Positions 10,991 through 21,894 of a stretch of 64,000 nucleotides of DNA are shown in pieces. The position numbers and the translations under genes are program-made. Origin of the DNA: Cryptomeria japonica (lineage: Eukaryota; Streptophyta; Pinopsida; Cupressales; Cupressaceae); NCBI RefSeq assembly GCF_030272615.1, contig NC_081414.1:913951648-914015647 (forward strand), written 5' to 3'. Below the pieces are notes generated by a model, which saw only the letters and a program-made list of their open reading frames with translations, ran no database searches and had not been told where the DNA came from. Every line of letters starts with the position of its first letter. Within the stretch, counting starts at the first letter, position 1.

Positions 10991-11316
10991 ATATAAGGTT
11001 AGAAATCAATTTTATTGAGAATTGCACAATAAATGTGATATAAACTTTAGCAAGAAGTTAGCTGCAATATTCATGATGGACAGGTGAGTGGAAACCAAAT
11101 GTGAATGGTGTGGATGGTTGAGTGGCTGAAGGCAATGCTTGGTGTATGCCAACAAAAGTGTAATAAATTTATTCTAACATACATCATAAAATTAACTATA
11201 CTAGTTATTTTAAAAATCTCTCCATAATTTAGAAAAGATGGGTCCTGATCCATATCCTTGTTAGGTACCCATTTACAATCACTTATTCACTAATATGATG
11301 GTAGACATTCACAACA
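10990..11316 (-). repeat. 3' LTR remnant of a Copia element
   Basis: On the minus strand a purine-rich AAAGGGGATTG is followed by TGTTGTGAATGTCTACC, starting at 11316, right after the Copia RNase H C-terminal remnant. The far end near 10990 is only estimated. Confidence 0.45.
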
Positions 11317-11830
11317 ATCCCCTTTGAATGACACATGTAACTTCTAAACCCAAAAGACTTCTAAGATAAACAAACTTACTTTCACATAATGCCTTGGTAA
11401 AAATATCTGCTATTTGATCTTCTATCTTACAATAGTGAAGATGAATCACTTGTTGTTGGACAAGATGCCTAATATAATGGTGATAAACCTCTATATGTTT
11501 TGTTCATGTATGAAACATTGGATTCCCGCACAACAAGATGGTAAAGGAGGCCTCACCTAATGTTGTTTGAATGTTGATAGAATACCCCATAGCCAAGTTA
11601 TTTATTTAGTTTCTTCATTTGTTGCTATATATTTAGCCTTTGTAGTGGACAAAGCAATAGTAGGTTGCTTCTTACTACAACATGAAGCTAGATGAAGACC
11701 AAGAGAGAGAACATAACCTATAGTTTAATCATCTCCACAACCTACCCAATCTACATCTAAATCCTTAACATGTTGTAGATCTTCATGAGAAGAATGATAA
11801 ACACTCTATGGGTTTTTGTATGGAAGATGC
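11317..11830 (-). pseudogene. Copia RNase H / pol C-terminus remnant
   Basis: Minus-strand translation, with stops, gives the classic end of a Ty1/Copia polyprotein. In order: a D-x-D-W-x-G-C-G-D-D motif, SKKQPT followed by ALSTT-x-A-x-Y-I-A, a TKHIEV block, IADIFTKAL, and a final LGLEV-type tail. All belong to RNase H and its C-terminal extension. Integrase and reverse transcriptase are not found upstream, so this is a 5'-truncated fragment. Several in-frame stops make it non-functional. Confidence 0.8.
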
Positions 11831-11849
11831 AAAAAAACTTGATCTGAAC

Positions 11850-13985
11850 GTCACACATCACAAGGGCCTAGTTCTTATTACTTTTTTTAAAATTTATTTT
11901 TATTCTTCAACATATAAGCATAAAAGAGTACTTAGTTCAAATCCGCATGCATAGAAACAATCCTTGAAATTTTTGTTACCCATGTTTTGGTTGTAGCTTA
12001 AGTCCTCATTTTGTCCCCCTCATTTGTTAATCTGCAAAATTCACCTATTGCATGGTCGATGTAATGCCCACTCTTGAGCAGACTCTTGTTTCATTTTGGA
12101 TTGACTTGATTAGACCTTTATTTTGTGCGATGGATATGATTTGACTTATATGATTCATAGACATTGATTATGACTACTTATGTTTTCAGTTGATGATTTT
12201 GATGTTAGACATTACATGACCATATACTATTGATATTATTGACTGTGCCCATGACTAGTTTGATTTCTAGATGGTTAGTAATGGTATCTTGTTTATCATG
12301 TGCTTTGATAGATTTCATGGATCATGCCTCATTTTGAAATGGATATACTAACCCTATTTTGATTTACTTATGATGTGATGTTTCACATGATTTGTATGCT
12401 CCTGTATGGATACTGTTTGATTGTCTTCGTGGGGGATCAATGCCACATCACTCATTGCGAGCGGGATGTGTCGTTGCGATATCCTACCACTTGCCTATTT
12501 TGTATGTATTTATATGCATATGCACATGTACCTTCATTGTGGTTGCAGGATTGTAGGTACCTAGACATTCATTCCTCTCGGGCAACCGGATGCGAGCTCC
12601 CCTGGCTTTACAGGTGCGAGCGTGTCTTTCTAGATGACAAATATGTGGTTCAGATATGTTGTTGGTTCCCTACCCACACTCTAGGTCCAGGTTGTCATAA
12701 GTCCTCATTTTTAGTCTTGGCAAATTTCACCATGTCGATTCAGTTGTCGTAAGTTGTGAGTATGTGGCATGGTGAGTATGACTGTTTGGTTTATTTAATT
12801 TATTTAAATTTATGATTTATTGACTATAGTAATAGATTAATTATTTAATCTGTTTAATCACGATTTTTATTTAGTGATGGATTGATTATTTAATTTATTT
12901 AAATTTCGGCGATAAATGATTTATCGTAATTGAGTGATTACTTAATAATAAATTATGACTTTTACTAGTGACAGTATTATTTTAATTTAGCGATTTTTGG
13001 TTATTTAATTATTTTCTCTATTGAATTTAAACTAACGTTTTATTGAGATCTTATTTAATATTTTCAATTGATATAAATTAATGCATTTATTTATTTATTT
13101 CTCTTTAATCACTTTATTTATTTAATGTTGATTTTTTATTTTGATTTATCTATTATGAGTTGATTATTTAATGTTTCAATAATATTTTGATTTGAATTAG
13201 ATGAGAGCTATATGTTTCTATTTCTAATTTTTAAATTAAGATGGATTTTTGAAATCCCATAATAAGAAGTGGGAAGCATAGTTATTATATTATATATTTG
13301 TAAGAGGGAAGAATATTTCAAAATGAAATATTTCTATTGTCCAAATAGAAGGCTAGGATTTTCACTTTTCGCTTCTGGATTTTATATGTTGTCGTGAATT
13401 TTATTTTGGGGGGTTCCTCTTCTTCTTCTTCTAGTTCTTGTGGATTTTCTTCCTCTTTCTCTCCTTCTGTAATTTTCTTGCTAGGAGCATTTTTTGAGGA
13501 TTTGGATTTTGTGGATTGAAGGGTTTGTGTTGTAGCTAGGAGCAGTGGTCAAGATTCTTCATCAAAGGCTCTCTTCCATAACACAGGAGAGAGGTTGGCC
13601 TCTTATTTGCTTCTTGTTTCTTTGTATTATTTTCTAATCTTATTGTTGAGTGTCTTCATTGTGATTGAGATTTTGTGAAATCTGAATGTGATTAGAAAGA
13701 ATGCTTGCTGTTTAATATCCATAATTTATTTATCAGTCTTTCCCTATTAAAACCCTCGTTATGTATTATGAATTTACAAATGGGGTGTATTTCTTGTTGT
13801 TATCACAATATTCTCTTTGTAGTTTGGAGGTAAATTTATTTTCAGAAATCCTTTTTAGATGGGTTGTTGGCTGTGTGCTACCCCTATGTTTTATTTGTTT
13901 CTTCCTGCAAACCGCTTGCCCTGTCACCCCTCTTTCTTTTCATTTGTTTGGTTGCTGCTAGGTTTTGGTTAAACCTACCCATGGG
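11850..13985. other. Gene-free AT-rich spacer
   Basis: No supported gene. The segment near 12060 (TGTAATGCCC) resembles the start of some plant Gypsy LTRs, but I find no matching partner or primer-binding site. 12780-13200 is a run of TTTATTTA-type words. A 125-codon ORF at 12375-12752 has no recognisable features. Confidence 0.35.
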
Positions 13986-13989
13986 TTTG

Positions 13990-14270
13990 GTGCTTAGCAC
14001 CACCCACGACGTGGTGGTGTATTGCAGCACCACCACCATGTCATGGTAGGTTCTGTGCACCCCCTCACAACATGGAACATGCAGCAACACCAACCATGTC
14101 GTGATGGTGCTTAGCACCACTCACGACAGGGTGAGTGTTGTGGCACCTCCCATGTCGTGGAGGGTGCAAGGACCACTCCACGACATGGTGAGTGCAATTG
14201 CACCACCATGTCATGGTGGGTATAGCAGCACCACCACAAAGTAGTGAGTGCTTTGCATCAAGTATCATGT
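13990..14270. repeat. Minisatellite, about 28-bp unit, ten degenerate copies
   Basis: Head-to-tail units with consensus near GTGCTTAGCACCACCCACGA followed by CATGGTGA. Every unit contains short complementary arms (CACCAC and GTGGTG, or CCATG and CATGG), so each can form a small hairpin. The unit length is not a multiple of three, and the ORFs that cross it are by-products. Confidence 0.75.
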
Positions 14271-14274
14271 GTTG

Positions 14275-15900
14275 TGTGATGCCATGAAATGACTGTTGCT
14301 GGGTGAAATGCATTCGTAGACAACAGTGAGCTTTATTTTTATTTTATTACTGTTCTATTTTATTTATATTCGCCAGTCGAAGGGAAAACATGATAGATGG
14401 GTTGCCATTCGATAGGTTGGTTATTGTACTATTGTTTATCTTATCTGATGTTAGAACCGTTGAACCCAAAATATCAATTTGATGGGTCTAGAAATGAGTT
14501 TGTGCATTCAGTTTATGTTGTTGGTTCAACGTTTTATTGGTTTAGTATATTTTCAAATTTATCTTGGGCAATAGAAGATGTTGTGATTTTAGTTCTGTAG
14601 TGATTTGGCGGTTTATTTTGCTATGTGAATTTACACATATTGTTGTTCATGGGTTTTTATGGTCAATGTTAAGTCCATTTATGATTTTGTTGAAGCTTGT
14701 GAGTTATAGTGTGGGCTAAGCGTATTGCAAACGCTGCTCCATTTTTATGAATTGATTTCTTTGTGAGGGTCTTATTGCATAGTGTGTTATAATGTATTTT
14801 AAATACCAAAGGCTATCTTGTGTTTGTGGTGTTTCAGGTTGATTTATATGTTCATATTTTGATGCCATTGTTCGATGTAAGATTTTATTGAGTATTTGAA
14901 TTTGTCTCATGATGTTTTGCCATGTGAGTCATTTTGTGATGCTGTTGATTTTAAGGACAGAAATTGTGAAGACCTTGCTGGATTTTTGTTGATTTGGTTG
15001 CAGCGATTTTATGACTTGGTTTATGTATCTTTTGGTCAAGAGGCTCAACTCTTTTGTATATTGGTGTTCATTTTCATGAGTAAGTGTTTATACATGATTT
15101 GGCGTTATTTGATGTTACATTTCAGTTTCAATTATGTATCTTAGAGCCTCTTGAGATGTTGATTTTGGGTCCATGTAAGAGAGTGGGCTCCTTTGCGACA
15201 CCCGGGGTCACAAGAGATGGACTACCATGAGGTTCCTTGTAAGGATGCATGAAGTCTAGACCTCTTGGGTGTAAAGGAGTTTACCTTGACTAATTAAGTG
15301 GCAACTAATTAATGAATGGGTTTGGGTAGTTAGATAAGTAAAAAGATAATAAATGATTGTGCCTCATGGCTCAGTCCTAGGGAGGATGTTTTAGGTTGAG
15401 CATGAGAAGACTGTGGAGACAGTAAGCCAATCTCCATTGGTCTCTCATAGGTTCAGATGACTCTGCATGCCCTTAGGATAGAGTCTTGTTTTGGTACGGC
15501 ATGTGATGACACTCCCTTGTACATGAGTTCCCTTGTGTTTTTACATTTGCACTTATTCCTTGATGTTTGGTCGGCCTCTAGGAATTTTCTTGTTGTTATT
15601 GCATTGGTGTTGATCCATGTGTTTGGAAGTCTTTCTTGGTGTTGGTCCCTTTGGTAGAAGCAGCAGCCTAAGCTTAGTGTGTGTGTTGGGACCTAGTGAC
15701 ATCTCCTAGCTAGGGGGGTGGTTCCTTGTAGTTTCCACATTGGTCGGGTGGTTGGAGCTTTTTGCCATTGGGGTTTTTTCCCTACCTGTTGCTATTCTTC
15801 TTGTGCGTGGATTTGAATTTTCTTCATGATGGATATGGATTCTTTGAAGAATATTTATGTACTAAGTTTCTTATCATATGAGTTGTATTAATTTGCAGGG
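14275..15900. other. Gene-free spacer
   Basis: No coding signal beyond short chance ORFs. 15170-15900 has moderate GC and looks like retroelement LTR or UTR sequence, but no second copy is present in the window to prove it. Confidence 0.3.
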
Positions 15901-16116
15901 AAAACTTTAAGAAACCCCCCCCTTGGACAAGGTGTAAAAACCTGGCAAAAGTTGTATAATTCCGAGGAAAATTTTAATTTTACTGGCGAATTTTTGTGGT
16001 TTACAGAGAAAAATAATAATCTCCATTGGTGAATTAGCCATGATCGCTCAAAGTTTGTGAAAAATCCTGGCGAATAATTGCATGGGTGAATGGTAATGTT
16101 TTTAAAACTAGAAAAA

Positions 16117-16306
16117 TATTTGCATTGACGATTTCAACCTATTTTCAAACCATAAAAAAAAATATTGGCGATTTCAAGCTATTTTCAAACCATAAAAAAA
16201 AATATTGGCGATTTCAAGCTATTTTCAAACCATAAAAAAAAATATTGGCGATTTCAAGCTATTTTCAAACCATAAAAAAAATATTAGCGATTTCAAGATA
16301 TTAACT
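16117..16306. repeat. 40-bp tandem repeat, five copies
   Basis: The unit, AATATTGGCGATTTCAAGCT plus ATTTTCAAACCATAAAAAAA, is repeated with an exact 40-bp period. The central copies are identical and the first and last are diverged. It sits inside a spacer rich in TTGGCGA words (15930-16320). Confidence 0.88.
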
Positions 16307-16369
16307 TTAAGTAATTAAAGCACGTGGCACACAGTCATCAACTCTCTGCTTGGAAGATTGCCCATTAGA

Positions 16370-17110
16370 AAATCTTGCCACCTAGTGACAAGCCCTTACG
16401 ACTCTCTATCTCCAACTCGCAAGCTGAAAATGCTAAGCCTTATTAACCTCAAGATCTAGCGACTGAGGGAAACTGAACTGGCACTCGCCAATTCTCAACC
16501 ACAAATGTTAAGTCCTTGTCACCGCAGCGACTTGGAGATAGTGGTAACTTTAACCCTTGTCGCGTACTAGCCAACATAAAACTATTTATCTCTTAACCGC
16601 TAGCACTTAACTTGCAAGCTCGCGGCTTGATCAGGTCTTCAGACATTTAACTTCACTCACAAGCTCACGGCTTGATCAGGTCTTCAGACATTTAACTTCA
16701 CTCACAAGCTCGCAGCTTGATCAGGTCTTCAGACATTTAACTTCACGAGCTGACGATAACCATTAAACCTAACCACAAACTATCTAGTTGCTAGCTCGTG
16801 ACCTAAAAATGCTAACATTAAACAAACATGAGAGCTAGCGACAATTGTATGAAATGATTTACTTGCTAACTCTCGCGGCTATAATGTATGACATCAGACC
16901 AACTCGAGACCTTACGACCAAAGCAATTTCACTAACAATCTCTAGCTCAGTAACATAAAACGCTAACACCCAAAAAGCTAGAGACCTCGCGATGTAAACC
17001 AAAACCAACTTGTCGCCAGCTCGCAGCTTGATCACGTCTTCAGATATTTTACCTTGTGAGCTGGCGATAACCATAAAACTTAACCACAAACTATCTGGTC
17101 GCTAGCTCAC
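16370..17110. repeat. GCGAG/CTCGC motif field, left block
   Basis: A dense series of short motifs in both orientations: GCGAGCTNGCGA-like and its complement TCGCNAGCTCGC, many with C-to-T changes. 16855-17015 matches 23620-23790 in direct orientation. No coding frame is present. Confidence 0.6.
16616..16752. repeat. 45-bp tandem repeat, three copies
   Basis: Unit beginning AAGCTCGCGGCTTGATCAGG and continuing TCTTCAGACATTTAACTTCA CTCAC, with a 45-bp period. A fourth, diverged copy of its core lies at about 17018-17055. Confidence 0.8.
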
Positions 17111-17129
17111 AACCTAAAAGTTTTAAGGC

Positions 17130-18990
17130 TTGGATGTTGACTCGTTCCTAAGGGACTAGTTTGAAGGTTTCTCTTGAGTCGAGGTTGATTAGACAAGTGA
17201 GGATGACAGTTTCAGAGGCATAAATGGATTTGATAGCTTCTGAGTTAGAGATGGGAGATCACGGTTGCTTGTTGTCAGGGATTTTGAAGCAGAATTTGTC
17301 CAATCAAGGAGGAATAAAATCAGAACAAAATCATTCACAATAGATGAGCCTTAGCAGGATGTAGTGGATTTCTAGAGTCTACAGTCATGTTGAAAAATGC
17401 CAAAATGATGATTTTTCACGTGAATGAGCATCACCAAATGAAGTGTGAAAATGTTATAAATACAATGGAGTGGTGACTTAATTGGTAGAAGAGAAACTCA
17501 GAAAATAAACCTTTCTCATTTTCTGAGAGTGTTTTTTTCCTTAGAAAGGAAGATGATGTTTGAGCAGGATCGTGCATGGAGTTGTGTGCTCTGTGATACC
17601 GGATGCGTGTTTTTTTGTTTTCTTCTGTGTGAGTTTGTTTATTGTCAGAGGGGTTGTGAAAGTGAGAAGGATTTCCAGAGGGGGTGTGAAAGCCTTTTCT
17701 TGTCAAGAAAGGCCAAGCATGGCACATCCTTTGCTTCTACTCTGGCATAGGATGGCAAGGGGTTTGAAGAAGGAGCCCGTAGAGGAATGAAAGAAGGATT
17801 TGTTTGGGTGGGGAGTGGTAGCTAGTCATCTTTGTGTGGGTGGGGAGTGGTAGCTAGTCATCTTTGTGATGACATGGAATCTGTGACCCCTCGCCAAAAG
17901 ATTACATTTACCCTAAAGCTCCTATTTCCACTTTCCCTGATCGTGGGCATGAAGGCTCGGGATCCTCTTTCCATTTTCTTTGTTCCTAGGCATGAAGGAT
18001 TCCTCCTCTATTTGGAAATGATCTATTGGACAGAACGTAACATCTCACATTCCATCGGAAGGCATCATGGTGATAATGGCATGGCTCAAGCAGTTTTGCA
18101 AGTTGTATAGTCATTGGGGTTCCTTTTCTGGTTCCAGTAGTGATTCTAGACTCTAGGTGAAGGGAGCAAGTTGTATACTGTATAGTCATTTACAGAGAAA
18201 ATGAAAAGCATTTAGTGTCAAGCTTTGTGTAGGTTCTTGAAGGAGTTATATATAAATTTATTTTGTGTATAATTCTATCTCTTTCAAATGATCAGAATCA
18301 TGAGATTTAACTTTTTTCATTTGTTGCATTGTTATGGTGTATGTAATTTTTCTTTTAATGCTTCCTAATCCTATTATGCCTAGGAATGCAAAATTTCTGT
18401 TAGTTTGGAATCATATTAAGGATTCACCTCATTGTAATTGGTGGGCGGATTATAGATAGTCATAGAACACCTCCATATATATTACATAAAAATCCATAGC
18501 ATATAAAATCATAAGAGTATTAAGAATGAAAATATTAAACACCACAATAGATAGGAATACAACATAATTAGTAAAACATCAAGACAATAGACCAATGCCT
18601 TATCCTAGGGCATAGAGTCTTAGTCACTTACAATTCAAGACAACCTGATAATAAAATTCAATAAGATTCATTTGTAGATAAATAGGAATGAAATTATGAA
18701 TAATGCCATTACATACACAACCTAGATTCATATGTAAACTGAAAAACCCTTGACCATTTAATTCACAATGAAAACATAAATTCAACACAAAGTCAATTAT
18801 GTGAAGATCTCATTGCTCAAACTGCAAATGATATTGATATTATATTCATAATGATATCAGAAAGTAAATTCACAATGCGATTCAACTATGCACTTATCAA
18901 ATTCTTGAACAGTTGAGCTATTATAACTATATAAGAGCTTGAAAAGGAACAAAATGTCAAGGCTATCTCTGTTGTGTCAGAAATTCTGAA
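17130..18990. other. Gene-free spacer with a short duplication
   Basis: No supported gene. A 32-bp segment containing GGTGGGGAGTGGTAGCTAGT is directly duplicated at about 17806-17870. Overlapping short ORFs at 17529-17790 show no conserved motif. 18250-18990 is AT-rich. Confidence 0.35.
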
Positions 18991-18997
18991 ACACAGG

Positions 18998-19131
18998 ATT
19001 AATGTATTGAAAAACAAATTGATATTTCTTGTACTTGTTCTGTAATCTGCAATTTCTTGTACTTGTTCTGTAAGTAGTGTCCTTGTAATCACGTCAACTG
19101 GTATTTCTTGTACTTGTTCTGTAATCTGCAA
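18998..19131. repeat. Short repeat at the family A ORF C-terminus
   Basis: The words TTTCTTGTACTTGTTCTGTA and ATCTGCAATTT recur three times, encoding on the minus strand repeats of the peptide IADYRTSTRN, two of them past the present stop. Confidence 0.7.
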
Positions 19132-21792
19132 TTTTTTCTTTCAACTCCACTAACTCTTCCTCCAGAGCACCCTTCTTCATCAGTGTCTTTTCATATTTTT
19201 TAAACAATGAAATCAATTGGGTATATGTTTCTGTGTATCTTCTTGACAAATCCTCTATTTTTGATAAATTCATGAAAGAAACTTGAGCCAAAAATGAGGC
19301 AATCTCCATGTCAGTTGTGTTTTGCAAGTTCCAGATCATTCTGTCAGCTTTCTTTTCTACTTGGATATTTAGAAGGTGGGGCTTTTGAGTGGAAGGGGCC
19401 AAAGACCAAGCAGCAAGTGTCTTTGTCTTAGGATTAAATCCTGATCCTCTTATTACATCTCCAATTTCAAATTCAGTTCTAAACATTGGGTCCTCTTGCT
19501 TCCTAATATGGTCAATAATAAAAATAGACTGGATATCCCAATCAGGCATCATAATCATACTAGTACTCTTTATCAATTGTCTTGCCTGTTCCACAGATAT
19601 TTCCTCCCTATCAGGATCATATTCCTGAAGTGCCTTGATGATCTCCTCTTTCTTTTCTTCATTTGCTTCCTCTATGATCAGATTTTGTTTTAATTGATTT
19701 TGTTTCAAACTTGTCAAAAAACTTTTAAATTCATCTGACTTAATAAAGTCATCATCTTTCATGAACTCATTTGACAACATCACATGCTCATCAAAGCCTT
19801 GAGCAAGGGCTTTGTTTGTTTATCCCTAATCTTCATTCTGCCCTGCTTCTCTGAGATGTGTCCATATTTGATGAAAGTAGTGTCCTTGTTCTGTAACAAT
19901 TTCTCTAGCAGGGTCTCTCCTCACAATTGTACCGACCTCAGTGGTTTTTTGTTTCTTTGGAGCTAGCACTCGGGTAGATTGAACTTCATCCCCACTCTCT
20001 ACATCATCAACATACACACTAAGTGGGCTCTTGCCATGTTAAGAATGTCCATCTTGGGGGTCTTGTTGCTGAGCAACCACTTTTGGAATTTGAGGCATTT
20101 GTTCCATCAGAGTTTCATATAAACTCAACATTTTGTTAATCCTCTCCAGGTACAGGCTATCAGGGCAAAAACCCAAGAAACTAAGGTAAGTAGCCTTCAA
20201 TTCTGCTTCAACTCTCATCAAATTTTTCCATTTTCTTCTCCTTTCTTGTACTTCATCTTTTCTCAGCAAATTTCTAACCACATCTTCATCATCCAATGGT
20301 TCATGGTCCTTTATGTTGGCCCAAGGTGTCATTTTTGGCAATGCAATTTTAATAAATTGTTCAGGATCACATAATCTAGACACAACATTAACCAACCTAT
20401 ACTGTTTAAGGAAATTGTTTACTTCATTAAACGAACTCCTACCAATGGTAAAATTAGACGCAACCCAAAGCCTAGGAAGAAGAGAACCCTTCCTGTGTTT
20501 GTCAAGGTATTCTTTTTCAACTAGGGTCAATTGCCAGATAAACTCCATAAAAGCAATCCTAATTGGAACAAATTTTGGTAAAATATGGGGAGGTTGAGGA
20601 CACCCATAGACTCTGATCACAGTAAAGTTATCAAAAAAATAAAAGTCCCCCCAGTTATGTGAAATAGGTCAGTTTGGAACATACCGGTAAGGTCTCAAAA
20701 CTCTCCTAACATTAATTGATAATCATTCCCTATTTATTCCTAGAATTTCCATAATTGGCAAAACAATCCAATTTTCAAAGAAAAGGAAAGAAGAATGGAG
20801 AGAACTACTGTCCCAAACCTGGGTCCATCTTTGTATTGGCATTAAGACACCCAATTCTTCTTTGAAAAGCTCCAATTCTTTATCCACGAACTCAACATTA
20901 TAGAACAAGATTAAATACATCAGCAATGAATAATGCTTGAATGTAGGGCTGGGTGCACCACTCTAAATTTCAACTAGAGCATTATAAATGTGTTCAACCA
21001 CATAGCCCACATAATCGTAATCTTTGTTAACATATGGGTGTTGAATGTCCATAGCCATCATCAGTAATTCAACTGACACTGTTGAATCTCCATCAAAACC
21101 CAACACTCTTCATAATCCATAGATTGTACAATGCATATAATGGTGGAAAGGTGTGATGTCAAATGGTGGTTCGATACTCTCTAGAATTATAACCAACTTC
21201 CTATTCACCCTAGGCATGTATCTGGGGATTGCATGCTTCTTGATAACACCTTTGTATTTGTCATAATCCTCTACAATCCGCTCCAAATCTATATTTGTAC
21301 ATGCAGCACCAGTAATCTGGAAAGCTTCAACAAAGCTAGCTCTGTTAATTGAAACTAGGGCAGACTGGTTCTTTCTTCTGATTACCCTAGATACTGGGCA
21401 GTAGCATTTGGCCAACTCTTTGATCAAATCCACATCAACATACACATCTGGCACAATTAACTTTTCCATATTAAAATCCCAAGGGTTTGACATCGGGATT
21501 CCCTTAACCCTATTATTCTAGAAATAATTAAACAGAGCAGAACTAGTCATATTAGGCATGGTAGGGTTTCTGCATTGTCTCCATAAATCTCTCCATGCCA
21601 AATGATTTGTATTCAAAGAATGGAAGTCCCTAGCATCAAATCTACAAATTCTTCTTTGTATTTCTTAACCATCATTTCCTTAGTGGCACTGGCCTTGGAA
21701 CCTCCAGGTCCTCCTACTCCACTTGTCGTGGCCTTGGGCTTGGGCTTGGGCTTGGGCTTGGAACCTCTAGTACCACTCGTTGCCTGGTTCAT
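19094..21792 (-). pseudogene. Unknown retroelement-type accessory ORF, family A (degraded)
   Basis: From 21493 to 19094 all long ORF pieces lie in one minus-strand frame, separated by single stops, so this was one protein of roughly 890 residues. It likely starts at ATG 21792 (MNQATSG, then a Lys-Pro repeat from a CTTGGG hexamer run), with one frameshift near 21640. Visible parts are a basic Pro/Gly N-terminus, a globular domain with motif VSINRASFVEAFQI, a second globular region, a charged linker, and a C-terminal coiled coil. No polymerase, protease or transposase motif is present. GCGAG-motif blocks flank it on both sides. It is probably the extra ORF of a large LTR element. I do not recognise the family. 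Confidence 0.6.
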
Positions 21793-21894
21793 TTTAGCTG
21801 CAGGAGAAAAAACTAACCAATTTTCTGAAATTTTCTCACACCCAACACTCTGAATTCTCCAACGTTGTTGCAGAGCTCAATTCACTGGATTACC

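Noticed and set aside
12060..12100. LTR start TGTAATGCCC of a Tekay-like Gypsy element
   Set aside because: No purine tract before it and no second copy in the window.
12375..12752. 125-codon Cys-rich ORF
   Set aside because: Cysteines are irregular and the surrounding DNA looks like decayed LTR or UTR sequence; there is no supporting context.
16117..16306. CRISPR-like array
   Set aside because: The whole 40-bp unit is repeated with no unique spacers, and the window is plant nuclear DNA.
17529..17790. Overlapping ORFs of 73-76 codons
   Set aside because: Low-complexity Cys/Phe products from short duplicated DNA, with no conserved motif.
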